Assembly: GCF_001245615.1 (NCBI RefSeq)
Contig: NZ_CWKH01000001.1
Span: forward strand, 1,922,001-1,986,000
Reading direction: 5' to 3'
DNA from: Mycolicibacterium neworleansense
Lineage (GTDB): Bacteria > Actinomycetota > Actinomycetes > Mycobacteriales > Mycobacteriaceae
Length of the DNA stretch: 64,000 bases
The notes beneath the pieces were generated by a model. That model saw only the letters and a program-made list of their open reading frames with translations, was not told the origin of the DNA and did no database searches. The first letter of the stretch is position 1. Each line of letters begins with the position of its first letter. Made by a program: the position numbers and the translations under genes. Shown here piece after piece: positions 45,641-57,128 of the stretch.

Positions 45641-46994
45641 AACCGCGCACCCTTTCCCAGTCGGTCACCGCGGAATTGAAGGCGGCCAGTTCGATTCGCG
45701 CATTGTTCAAGTAGTGCTCGACGACGTCGTCCCCGAACGCCGCCCGTGCCACCTCGGACTTCGCGAACAACTCGGCCGCCTCGGCCAGGGTGGTGGGCAA
45801 CCGTTGCGCCTCACTGGCATAGGCATTACCCGGCAGCGCGTCGGGCAGTTCCAGTTCATGATCGATTCCGTACAGGCCGCCCGCGATCAGCGCCGACACC
45901 GCCAGGTACTGGTTGACGTCACCGCCGGGCGCCCGGCATTCCACCCGCAAGCTCGATCCGTGCCCCACCACACGCAACGCGCAGGTCCGATTGTCCATGC
46001 CCCAGGCGATGGCCGTTGGCGCAAAACTGCCGTCGGCGAACCTCTTGTAGGAGTTGATGTTCGGCGCATAGAACAATGTCAGCTCGCGCAGCGTGGCCAA
46101 TTGGCCGGCGATGAAGCTGCGGAACATCGGTGACATCCCGTGCGGGCCTGACTCGTCGGCGAAGACCGGTGACCCGTCCTGGCCGCGCAGCGAGATATGG
46201 ATGTGGCAGCTGTTGCCCTCGCGCTCATCGAATTTCGCCATGAACGTCAGGCTCTTGCCGTGCTGGTCGGCGATCTCCTTGGCGCCGTTCTTGTAGATGG
46301 TGTGGTTGTCGCAGGTGTTGCGGGCATGGTCGTAGCGGAACGCGATCTCCTGCTGGCCCAGGTTGCACTCCCCCTTGACGCCCTCGCAGTACAGTCCGGC
46401 GCCCTCCATGCCGAGGCGGATATCGCGCAGCAACGGCTCCATCCGGGTGGACGCCATCATGGCGTAGTCCACGTTGTAGTCGGTGGCCGGCGTCAGGTCG
46501 CGGTACCCGGCGGCCCAGGCCTCGCGGAAAGTGTTGTCGAACACCATGAATTCGAGTTCAGTGCCGACATAGGGCACCAGCTTCCGCTCGGTCAACCGGT
46601 CAATCTGGCGGTTCAGGATGCTGCGGGGCGCCTGCTCGACGGGGCGACCGTCCAGCCAGGACAGATCCGCCATCACCAGCGCGGTGCCGGGCAGCCACGG
46701 AATCAACCGCAGAGTGCTGAAGTCGGCGGTCATCACCATGTCGCCGTACCCGGTGTCCCAGCTCGACATCGAATAGCCGCCGACGGTGTTCATGTCGACA
46801 TCGACCGCGAGCAGATAGTTGCAACATTCAGCGCCGTGAGCGGCGACCTCCTCGACGAACAGCCGACCCGAAACCCGCTTGCCGGTGAGCCGGCCCTGCA
46901 TGTCGCAGAAGGCGAGGATCACGGTGTCGATCTCGCCCGCCGCCACCCTTTGCTCCAAGTCGGCTCGTGCCAGCATGCCGGGGTTCTGGCTCAT
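45627..46994 (-). CDS. glnA4: Glutamine synthetase-like gamma-glutamyl-amine ligase (GlnA4)
   Basis: 455 residues from ATG 46994 with AGGAGG a few bases upstream. GS fold: beta-grasp N-domain (DTVILAFCDMQGRLTGKRV), ELEFMVF metal site, NCHIHISL-like segment (NSCHIHISLRG), PNINSYKR and RVECRAPGGDVNQYLA. GlnA4-type proteins do not replace GlnA1. In Streptomyces, GlnA3/GlnA4 glutamylate polyamines or ethanolamine. The neighbouring PuuD-like hydrolase, aldehyde dehydrogenase, SDR, GntR regulator and divergent permease support an amine-utilisation role. Confidence 0.9.
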   Translation of the reverse strand: MSQNPGMLARADLEQRVAAGEIDTVILAFCDMQGRLTGKRVSGRLFVEEVAAHGAECCNYLLAVDVDMNTVGGYSMSSWDTGYGDMVMTADFSTLRLIPWLPGTALVMADLSWLDGRPVEQAPRSILNRQIDRLTERKLVPYVGTELEFMVFDNTFREAWAAGYRDLTPATDYNVDYAMMASTRMEPLLRDIRLGMEGAGLYCEGVKGECNLGQQEIAFRYDHARNTCDNHTIYKNGAKEIADQHGKSLTFMAKFDEREGNSCHIHISLRGQDGSPVFADESGPHGMSPMFRSFIAGQLATLRELTLFYAPNINSYKRFADGSFAPTAIAWGMDNRTCALRVVGHGSSLRVECRAPGGDVNQYLAVSALIAGGLYGIDHELELPDALPGNAYASEAQRLPTTLAEAAELFAKSEVARAAFGDDVVEHYLNNARIELAAFNSAVTDWERVRGFERL

Positions 46995-47061
46995 TGCACA
47001 CCCTCCTGCCCGTGTGGGTCTCGGTGGCCAACCTGACGTCCAGCCGACCATTGCCTCGCCG

Positions 47062-47071
47062 ATGACGTCAT
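47062..47071. promoter_or_regulatory. 10-bp palindrome upstream of glnA4
   Basis: ATGACGTCAT, a perfect palindrome about 70 bp upstream of the glnA4 start. It could be an operator for the GntR regulator of this operon; the sequence alone does not show who binds. Confidence 0.3.
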
Positions 47072-47112
47072 GATCGTGCCCCGAATCAGCATGATTGTCA
47101 CCCCCAAAAGGT

Positions 47113-47141
47113 AGGACAGCAGACCAATAACACTCTATTGT
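47113..47141 (+). promoter_or_regulatory. Permease promoter (AGGACA-N17-TATTGT) with dyad
   Basis: -35 AGGACA (47113–47118) and -10 TATTGT (47136–47141), spacing 17 bp. The dyad CAATA-N6-TATTG (47125–47140) overlaps the -10 and would block the polymerase if a repressor bound it. Confidence 0.5.
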
Positions 47142-47182
47142 CCCTGTGCAGACCGCCCACGCCCTGCACACGAGGAGCCGCC

Positions 47183-48772
47183 ATGCCCGAGGGGCACGAA
47201 GAACTCACCGAACACCTCTCCGACGACGAACAACATCTCGCCAAGCTCGGTTACGTCCAGGAACTGCAACGCTCCTGGTCGGGATTCTCCAACTTCGCCA
47301 TCTCGTTCTCGATCATCTCGATCCTGGCCGGCTGCTTCACGTCGTTCGGGTTGGGCTGGAACAACGGCGGCCCGGCTGCCATCGCCTGGGGCTGGCCGAT
47401 CGTCTCGGTCTTCATCCTGATCATCGGCTTCTGTCTGGCCGAACTGGTCTCCGCATATCCCACCTCGGGCGGAATCTATTGGTGGGCCTCCAAACTCGGC
47501 GGCGCCAAGGCCGGCTTCTACACCGGCTGGCTGAACCTCATCGGCCTGATCGCGATCCTGGCTTCGGTGTCCTACGGCAGCGCGACCTTCCTGGATCTCA
47601 CGCTGGGCACGTTCAGTGAATCCTGGCTGGCCGGCTACAGCCTGACCCGGGTGTTCATCATGTTCCTGATCATCTTGGCGGTCTCGGCCGTGATCAACAT
47701 CTTCTCGTCACACCTGCTGGCGGTCATCAACAACATCTCGGTGTGGTGGCATGTCGCGGGCGCCACCGCCGTGATCGCGATCCTGTGGCTGCTCCCCGAC
47801 CAACACGCAAGCGTCTCCGACGTTTTCGCCAAGACCATCAACAACTCCGGGATCTTCTCCGGCTCCACGTCCGGTTGGGGCTTCCTGCTGTTCGTGCTGC
47901 CGATCTCGGCGATCCTCACGCAGTACACGATCACCGGCTACGACGCATCGGCTCACCTGTCCGAAGAGACCAAGAGCGCCGCCAATGCCGCCGCGAAGGG
48001 TATCTGGCAGTCGATCTTCTACTCGGCGATCGGCGGCTGGATCCTGTTGCTGTCCTTCCTGTTCGCGGTGCAGAACTCCGACGAGGTATCGGCCAACGGT
48101 GGTGCGGTGGCGACCATCTTCACCCAGGCACTGGGATCGAAGTGGGCCGGCGTCGTGCTGCTGATCGCCACCGCGGGCCAGCTGTTCTGCACCACCGCCT
48201 GCCAGACCAGCGCATCGCGCATGCTGTTCGCCTTCAGCCGAGACCGCGCCGTCCCCGGGCACCAACTCTGGTCGAAGGTCAGTGCCACGCGCGTGCCCGC
48301 CAACGCCGTGATCATCACCGCGGTGATCGCGGCGATCATCACCCTGCCCGCCATCGTTCCGGTGAAGATTCCGGTCAACGGCGTGGAAGTGCCTTCACCG
48401 GTCGCGTTCTACGCGGTCGTCTCGATCGGCGTGGTCGGGCTGTACCTGTGCTTCGCGGTGCCGATCTACTACCGGTGGAAGGCCGGCGACGCGTTCGAGC
48501 AGGGTCGGTGGAACGTCGGCAACAAGTACAAGTGGATGGCGCCGGTGGCGATCGTCGAGATCATCGTCACCTCGATCATCGCGATGTTCCCGACCTCGCT
48601 GGGCGGTATGCCGTGGGATCCGAGCTTCCAATGGAAGTTCGTGAACTACACCCCGCTCCTGGTCGGTGGCGTGCTGGTCCTGCTGTTCATCTACTGGGAA
48701 GTCTCGGTGAAGCACTGGTTCACCGGACCGATCAAGCAGGTCGACGCCGCGACCGCCGATCTGCCCGGCTGA
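47183..48772 (+). CDS. APC-family amino acid/amine permease
   Basis: 529 residues, 12 predicted membrane segments. LGYVQELQRSWSGFSNFAISFSIISILAGCF and ELVSAYPTSGGIYWWASKLGG are the conserved TM1–TM2 parts of the ACT/GABA-permease branch, with ITGYDASAHLSEETKSAA before TM8. These proteins import amino acids, GABA or choline-like amines by proton symport. A GAGGAG site lies 5 nt before the ATG. It is divergent from glnA4, so it probably brings in the substrate of that pathway. Its stop codon directly abuts the SNF2 gene stop. Confidence 0.88.
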   Translation: MPEGHEELTEHLSDDEQHLAKLGYVQELQRSWSGFSNFAISFSIISILAGCFTSFGLGWNNGGPAAIAWGWPIVSVFILIIGFCLAELVSAYPTSGGIYWWASKLGGAKAGFYTGWLNLIGLIAILASVSYGSATFLDLTLGTFSESWLAGYSLTRVFIMFLIILAVSAVINIFSSHLLAVINNISVWWHVAGATAVIAILWLLPDQHASVSDVFAKTINNSGIFSGSTSGWGFLLFVLPISAILTQYTITGYDASAHLSEETKSAANAAAKGIWQSIFYSAIGGWILLLSFLFAVQNSDEVSANGGAVATIFTQALGSKWAGVVLLIATAGQLFCTTACQTSASRMLFAFSRDRAVPGHQLWSKVSATRVPANAVIITAVIAAIITLPAIVPVKIPVNGVEVPSPVAFYAVVSIGVVGLYLCFAVPIYYRWKAGDAFEQGRWNVGNKYKWMAPVAIVEIIVTSIIAMFPTSLGGMPWDPSFQWKFVNYTPLLVGGVLVLLFIYWEVSVKHWFTGPIKQVDAATADLPG

Positions 48773-52096
<3,324 letters not shown>

Positions 52097-52102
52097 GTGA
52101 GG

Positions 52103-52108
52103 AGGATA
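52103..52108 (-). promoter_or_regulatory. -10 element for the leaderless SNF2 gene
   Basis: TATCCT on the minus strand, 6 nt before the ATG at 52096. Confidence 0.5.
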
Positions 52109-52180
52109 GGGCCACTGTCTGACATGTCCTGGTTACGCACCCGACACACCGCGGGTGGCGCACTGCCGACAGATCCTGTG

Positions 52181-52186
52181 TAGGGT
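52181..52186 (+). promoter_or_regulatory. -10 element for the NAGGN operon
   Basis: TAGGGT followed by 7 nt and the ATG at 52194. Same -10 hexamer as at 38124–38129. Transcription is predicted to start at or within a base of the start codon. Confidence 0.5.
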
Positions 52187-52193
52187 CGAACTG

Positions 52194-53999
52194 ATGTGTG
52201 GAGCCGCCGGGGAGGTGCGTCTCGATGGCCGGACACCGGATATTTCAGCGGTGTCGGCCATGGCAGACGCGATGGCGCCCAGGGGTCCGGACGCGGCCGG
52301 TGTGTGGTCGCAAGGCCGGGTCGCGCTGGGCCACCGCCGCCTGAAAATCATTGACCTGACCGAAGCGGGCGCCCAGCCCATGGTCGATCCCGAACTGGGT
52401 TTGACCGTTTGCTGGAACGGCTGCATCTACAACTACCAAGAGCTGCGCAGGGAACTGTCCGGGCACGGTTACCGGTTCTTCTCGCACAGCGACACCGAGG
52501 TGTTGCTCAAGGCGTATCACCATTGGGGTGACCGGTTCGTCGAGCATCTGATGGGGATGTTCGCGTTCGCGATCGTCGAGCGCGACACCGGCCGCGTGCT
52601 GCTGGGCCGGGATCGGCTGGGCATCAAGCCGCTCTACATCACCGAGGACAACCACCGGCTCCGGTTCGCCTCGTCGTTACCGGCCCTGCTGGCCGGCGGC
52701 GGCGTCGACACCCGGATCGACCCGATCGCGCTGCACCACTACCTGACGTTCCATTCGGTGGTGCCGCCCCCGTTGACCATCCTGCAGGGCATCAAGAAGG
52801 TGCCGCCCGCTTCCGTGGTCGCGATCGAGCCCGACGGCAGCCGGCACACCACGGTCTACTGGTCACCGGACTTCACCCGGCACGCCGACCACGCCGACTG
52901 GTCCGAGAAGGACTGGGAGGACGCGGTACTGGAGTCGCTGCGGCGCGCGGTCGAACGTCGGCTCGTGGCCGACGTGCCCGTCGGGTGCCTGCTGTCCGGC
53001 GGTGTCGATTCCAGCCTCATCGTCGGACTGCTCGCCGAGGCCGGCCAGCACGGTCTGTCCACCTTCTCGATCGGTTTCGAATCGGTCGGCGGCGTGGCCG
53101 GCGACGAGTTCAAGTACTCCGACATCATCGCCGAGCACTTCGACACCGACCACCACCAGATCCGGATCGGCACCGACCGCATGCTGCCCGCCCTCGACGG
53201 GGCGATCGCCGCGATGAGCGAACCCATGGTCAGCCATGACTGCGTGGCCTTCTATCTGCTCAGCCAAGAAGTGTCCAAGCACGTCAAGGTGGTGCAGTCC
53301 GGGCAGGGCGCCGACGAGGTCTTCGCCGGTTACCACTGGTACCCGCCGATGGCCGAGCCCGGCGCGGCCGGCCTCGAAGGCTCCGTGGCCAGCTACCGCA
53401 GCGCGTTCTTCGACCGGGACAGCGCCGGAGTGGGTGCGCTGATCAGCGACGGTTACCGGGCCGACGGCGACCCCAGCGGGGTGTTCGTCACCGATCACTT
53501 CGCCGCGGCGGGCGCGCAGACCGGCGTGGACCGGGCGTTGCGTCTGGACACGACCGTGATGTTGGTCGACGATCCGGTCAAGCGGGTCGACAACATGACC
53601 ATGGCGTGGGGCCTGGAAGGCCGCGTGCCTTTCCTCGACCATGAACTCGTCGAGTTGGCCGCCACCTGCCCGCCGGGCCTGAAGACCGCCCACGGGGGCA
53701 AAGGTGTGCTCAAACAGGCTGCGCGCCGGGTGATTCCGGCAGCGGTGATCGACCGCCCGAAGGGCTATTTCCCGGTCCCGGCCCTGACGCACCTCGAGGG
53801 GCCGTACCTGGATCTGGTCCGCAATGCGCTGTACGCGCCGGAAGCCAAGGAGCGCGGGCTGTTCCGTCCCGAGGCTGTCGACCGGCTCCTGGCGGACCCG
53901 AACGGCAGGCTGACCCCGCTGCGGGGCAATGAGTTGTGGCAGATCGCGCTGCTCGAATTGTGGTTGCAGCGCCACGGCGTGACGGGAGCTGCGGCGTGA
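52194..53999 (+). CDS. N-acetylglutaminylglutamine amidotransferase (asparagine synthase-like)
   Basis: 601 residues. The N-terminal glutaminase domain begins MCGAAGEVRLDG (nucleophile Cys2) with RGPDAAGVW, RLKIIDLTEAGAQPM and GRDRLGIKPLY. The C-terminal synthetase domain has the PP-loop LLSGGVDSSLIVGLL. The variant belongs to the three-gene asparagine synthase-like group associated with N-acetylglutaminylglutamine amide (NAGGN), a compatible solute known from Sinorhizobium and Pseudomonas under osmotic stress. The start is fixed by Cys2. Coupled by 4 bp to the next gene. Confidence 0.88.
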   Translation: MCGAAGEVRLDGRTPDISAVSAMADAMAPRGPDAAGVWSQGRVALGHRRLKIIDLTEAGAQPMVDPELGLTVCWNGCIYNYQELRRELSGHGYRFFSHSDTEVLLKAYHHWGDRFVEHLMGMFAFAIVERDTGRVLLGRDRLGIKPLYITEDNHRLRFASSLPALLAGGGVDTRIDPIALHHYLTFHSVVPPPLTILQGIKKVPPASVVAIEPDGSRHTTVYWSPDFTRHADHADWSEKDWEDAVLESLRRAVERRLVADVPVGCLLSGGVDSSLIVGLLAEAGQHGLSTFSIGFESVGGVAGDEFKYSDIIAEHFDTDHHQIRIGTDRMLPALDGAIAAMSEPMVSHDCVAFYLLSQEVSKHVKVVQSGQGADEVFAGYHWYPPMAEPGAAGLEGSVASYRSAFFDRDSAGVGALISDGYRADGDPSGVFVTDHFAAAGAQTGVDRALRLDTTVMLVDDPVKRVDNMTMAWGLEGRVPFLDHELVELAATCPPGLKTAHGGKGVLKQAARRVIPAAVIDRPKGYFPVPALTHLEGPYLDLVRNALYAPEAKERGLFRPEAVDRLLADPNGRLTPLRGNELWQIALLELWLQRHGVTGAAA

Positions 54000-55783
54000 C
54001 CGCCACTGACCACGATGCGTCGGAAGCCTCGGCGGGTCCCGACCACACCGAGGCGATCACCCTCGGTCTGCACGATGCGTCACCGCAGCACCTCATCGAC
54101 GCCATGGCCGACGATGTGGTGCTCGAACTGGGCTGGGGCCGGCTGATTTTCGGGCAGACCTTCGCCGACCCGGAACAGCTGGCCGAAGTACTGCAGCGGG
54201 AAGGCCCGGGCCGGCGGGACATCTGCATCTACGCCCGCGAATCGCACGTGCTGGTGGCCCGGTCCCCCGCCGAATTGTTCATCGACCCCAGCCACACCTA
54301 CCGGCTGCGGTTCACCGATGATCTCGACGCGGCCCACCCGGTGGGATTCACCGTGCGCACCCTGCAGACACCGATGGACGCCGACGCGATGAACCGGGTG
54401 TACGTGCGGTGCGGGATGGTGCCCGCACCCGTCGACGTCATCTGGCACAACCACACGCTCACCCCCGCGGTGGTCTATCTGGTCGCGGTGCGCGATGACG
54501 ACGGCACCGTGGTGGGCACGGTGACCGGCGTGGACCACAAGCGGTTGTTCGCCGACCCGGAGGACGGGTCGAGCCTGTGGAGCCTCGCGGTGGACCCGGC
54601 GGCCGGACTGCCCGGGGTCGGCGACGCGCTGACTCGCACGCTGGCCGGAATCTTCCGCGAACGGGGCCGCGCCTACCTGGATCTCTCTGTGGCCCACGAC
54701 AACTCGGCTGCGATCGCGCTGTACGAGAAGCTGGGTTTCCACCGGGTCCCGGTGCTGGCCGTCAAACGCAAGAACGCGATCAATGAGCCGTTGTTCACCC
54801 ATCCGCCGGAGACGGTCGACGATCTGAACCCGTATGCCCGCATCATCGCCGACGAGGCGATGCGTCGTGGCATCCGGGTCGAGGTGCTCGATGCCGGGGC
54901 CGGTGAGATGAAGCTGTCGCACGGTGGGCGCAGCGTGATCACCCGAGAATCGCTGTCGGAGTTCACTTCCGCGGTGGCCATGGCGCGCTGCGATGACAAA
55001 CGCCAGACCCGCAGGATCGTCTCCGATGCCGGGATCACGGTGCCCAAGGGCCGGCTGGCCACCTTCGACAGCGAGGATCACGACTTTCTGGCCGAGGTCG
55101 GCGACGTGGTGGTCAAGCCCACCCGCGGCGAGCAGGGCAAGGGCATCACCGTCGGCGTGGACGGCAGCGAAGAACTGGACGCGGCGCTGCACCGCGCCCG
55201 CGAGCAGTACCCCGAGGTGCTGATCGAGCAGCGCGCCCCCGGTGAAGATCTTCGCCTGGTGGTGATCGACGGCAAGGTGGTTGCCTCGGCGATCCGCAGG
55301 CCGGCCGAGGTCGTGGGCACCGGCAAGCACACCGTGGGCGAGTTGATCGAGACGCAGTCCCGGCGGCGCGCGGCCGCCACCGGCGGCGAATCGCGCATCC
55401 CGATCGACGACGTCACCAAGGGAACGGTCGCCGAAGCCGGCTGGTCATTCGACGACGTGCTGCCCGAGGGGGTGCGGCTGCGGGTGCGGCGGACGGCCAA
55501 CCTGCATCAGGGCGGGACGATCCACGATGTCACCGCGGAGGTGAACCCGGAGCTGTGCCGGGTCGCCGTGACCGCGGCCGAGGCGATCGGTATTCCGGTG
55601 ACGGGGATCGACCTGCTGGTCCCCGACGTGACCGGCCGCGATTACGTCTTCATCGAGGCCAACGAACGTCCCGGCCTGGCCAATCACGAGCCACAGCCCA
55701 CGGCCGCGGCGTTCGTGGATTTCCTGTTTCCGCAGCAGCCGGGTTTGCCGCAAGCCTGGACGCCGTCGGAGGCGGCTGACTGA
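53996..55783 (+). CDS. ngg: N-acetylglutaminylglutamine synthetase (GNAT + ATP-grasp)
   Basis: 595 residues. An N-terminal GNAT domain (about 115–265; SLAVDPAAGLPGVGDALTRTL and AHDNSAAIALYEKLGFHRVPV) is fused to a C-terminal ATP-grasp domain (about 310–585; VVVKPTRGEQGKGITVGV, LIEQRAPGEDLRLVVIDGKVV, GIDLLVPDVTGRDYVFIEANERPGL). It would acetylate glutamine and join it to a second glutamine. The GTG overlaps the amidotransferase stop codon. The peptidase (M42-type) gene that completes the trio in other bacteria is not present downstream. Confidence 0.88.
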   Translation: MTATDHDASEASAGPDHTEAITLGLHDASPQHLIDAMADDVVLELGWGRLIFGQTFADPEQLAEVLQREGPGRRDICIYARESHVLVARSPAELFIDPSHTYRLRFTDDLDAAHPVGFTVRTLQTPMDADAMNRVYVRCGMVPAPVDVIWHNHTLTPAVVYLVAVRDDDGTVVGTVTGVDHKRLFADPEDGSSLWSLAVDPAAGLPGVGDALTRTLAGIFRERGRAYLDLSVAHDNSAAIALYEKLGFHRVPVLAVKRKNAINEPLFTHPPETVDDLNPYARIIADEAMRRGIRVEVLDAGAGEMKLSHGGRSVITRESLSEFTSAVAMARCDDKRQTRRIVSDAGITVPKGRLATFDSEDHDFLAEVGDVVVKPTRGEQGKGITVGVDGSEELDAALHRAREQYPEVLIEQRAPGEDLRLVVIDGKVVASAIRRPAEVVGTGKHTVGELIETQSRRRAAATGGESRIPIDDVTKGTVAEAGWSFDDVLPEGVRLRVRRTANLHQGGTIHDVTAEVNPELCRVAVTAAEAIGIPVTGIDLLVPDVTGRDYVFIEANERPGLANHEPQPTAAAFVDFLFPQQPGLPQAWTPSEAAD

Positions 55784-55814
55784 GCGCCGGCCCGAAGGCA
55801 GGACTCGCCGCCGG

Positions 55815-56378
55815 TCACCAACTGCTGGTGCGCAGCACGATCTCGGCCGCGAGCTGTGCGGTCGAATCGCCGGCGTTGCGCCGCCCCGGCATCTCCACCA
55901 GCCGGAAGTCGCCGTACACATAGCGCTGGCTGGCCTTGGCGACGGCGCGGGCCGCCGGGGTGCTGACGAGCACGGTGGTGTTCATCTCCACCGGGGGGCA
56001 GCCGTCGTCGCGGATCACCCCGGTGGCGTCGGCGACACGTGGGTGGCCGCGATCCACCACGACCAGACCGATGAACTTGTCCAGCCGGGTGGCGGCCAGC
56101 TCCCAGGCGAGTTCTCCCCCGAGCCGGTCACCGACGAGCAGCGCCCACTTGATGTTCAGCGAATCGAGGATCCCGACCACGGACTTGGCGGTCAGCCGCG
56201 GGTCCGGCCCGATGATCACCGTCCGCAGCGAAGCGGTGTGTAACCGGCGGCAGATCTGCTCATAGGCGGCCGGGCCGTGATGGCCGGCGCTCAGCACCAC
56301 CACGGTGGACCCCTTGTCGGGCCCCGAGACATCGACGGGCGTGGTGAACCCGTCGATGGTCGCGACGGTGGTAAGCAT
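55815..56378 (-). CDS. Small alpha/beta-hydrolase-fold protein lacking the catalytic serine
   Basis: 187 residues. The fold resembles alpha/beta hydrolases (VVVLSAGHHGPAAYEQICRRLHTASLRTVIIGPD, then the elbow LLVGDRLGGELAWELA, and IGLVVVDRGHPRVAD). At the elbow the usual G-x-S-x-G reads G-D-R-L-G, so the serine is replaced by arginine; classic hydrolysis is unlikely. It may be a binding protein or use another nucleophile. The ATG is predicted leaderless (TAGGTT, 6 nt). Convergent with the NAGGN operon. Confidence 0.72.
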   Translation of the reverse strand: MLTTVATIDGFTTPVDVSGPDKGSTVVVLSAGHHGPAAYEQICRRLHTASLRTVIIGPDPRLTAKSVVGILDSLNIKWALLVGDRLGGELAWELAATRLDKFIGLVVVDRGHPRVADATGVIRDDGCPPVEMNTTVLVSTPAARAVAKASQRYVYGDFRLVEMPGRRNAGDSTAQLAAEIVLRTSSW

Positions 56379-56384
56379 TCGGAC

Positions 56385-56390
56385 AACCTA
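56385..56390 (-). promoter_or_regulatory. -10 element for the leaderless hydrolase-like gene
   Basis: TAGGTT, 6 nt before the ATG at 56378 on the minus strand. Confidence 0.5.
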
Positions 56391-56441
56391 CCGTCCAGTA
56401 GCCGCGAACGGGCCGGAATGAACTATGTCTTGACGCCCCCG

Positions 56442-57116
56442 TCAGCGAGCGGCCAAACGCTCCGCCTGAATCCCGAAAACATCCAGAAATGTCTGCGGCA
56501 ATTCACCTTTGGCGGCGATCGAAGGATTCTGCGTGGGGAACGCGATACCGAAAACGGCCCAGTTGCCAACGTTTTCGAAGGCGAAGAAGACGCTCTCCTC
56601 ACCGCCGGCCAGCCGCATGGTCTGCTGATAGGCCAACGCCGACGTGTGCGGGATGGTCAGCTTGGTGGTGGTCATCGGGATGCCGTCGTCTGACGGATCG
56701 AAGTAGGTGGAGAAGTGTGCGCACCGCTGCGCCGTGTCCGCCAGCCGATCCAGCGGCAGCGGCGAGGTCAGCACCGTCAGCACCATGCGCGCCCCGTCGT
56801 AAGCGGCGATGACTTGCGCGGCGCTGCCCGGCCCCCGCTCGGCGGATTCGGCGATCACCCGGGTGAGGCCGTCACTGCAGCCGGCCGGGTTGGACAGCAT
56901 CGGTGGCGGTCCACCTGATCCGCCCGGGCCCGTCCCGTCATCGGTCACCCGATCGAGCTGCACTCCGGGCGGAAGGTCGGCGGGTGTCAGCAACACCTTC
57001 TCCAGAGTGGCGCCGAGCCACGTGGGCGACCCGACGACCACGGGTGCGCAGCCGGACACGCCCACCAAGGCGACCAGCCCGACCAGAGCTGCCACCGACC
57101 GATGGCGCAGACTCAT
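56442..57116 (-). CDS. Lipoprotein, DUF5642-like
   Basis: 224 residues. The signal peptide ends in the lipobox VSGC (about residue 23). The mature domain, with LEKVLLTPADLPPGVQLDRV, CSDGLTRVIAESAE and RCAHFSTYF, fits the DUF5642/LpqN-like secreted mycobacterial domain that is also found outside sensor kinases. It is lipid-anchored to the envelope. Function unknown. The ATG is predicted leaderless (TAACCT, 6 nt before). Confidence 0.75.
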   Translation of the reverse strand: MSLRHRSVAALVGLVALVGVSGCAPVVVGSPTWLGATLEKVLLTPADLPPGVQLDRVTDDGTGPGGSGGPPPMLSNPAGCSDGLTRVIAESAERGPGSAAQVIAAYDGARMVLTVLTSPLPLDRLADTAQRCAHFSTYFDPSDDGIPMTTTKLTIPHTSALAYQQTMRLAGGEESVFFAFENVGNWAVFGIAFPTQNPSIAAKGELPQTFLDVFGIQAERLAAR

Positions 57117-57122
57117 CTGCCC

Positions 57123-57128
57123 AGGTTA
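57123..57128 (-). promoter_or_regulatory. -10 element for the leaderless lipoprotein gene
   Basis: TAACCT, 6 nt before the ATG at 57116 on the minus strand. It lies in the 9-bp gap after the cobQ stop codon. Confidence 0.5.
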
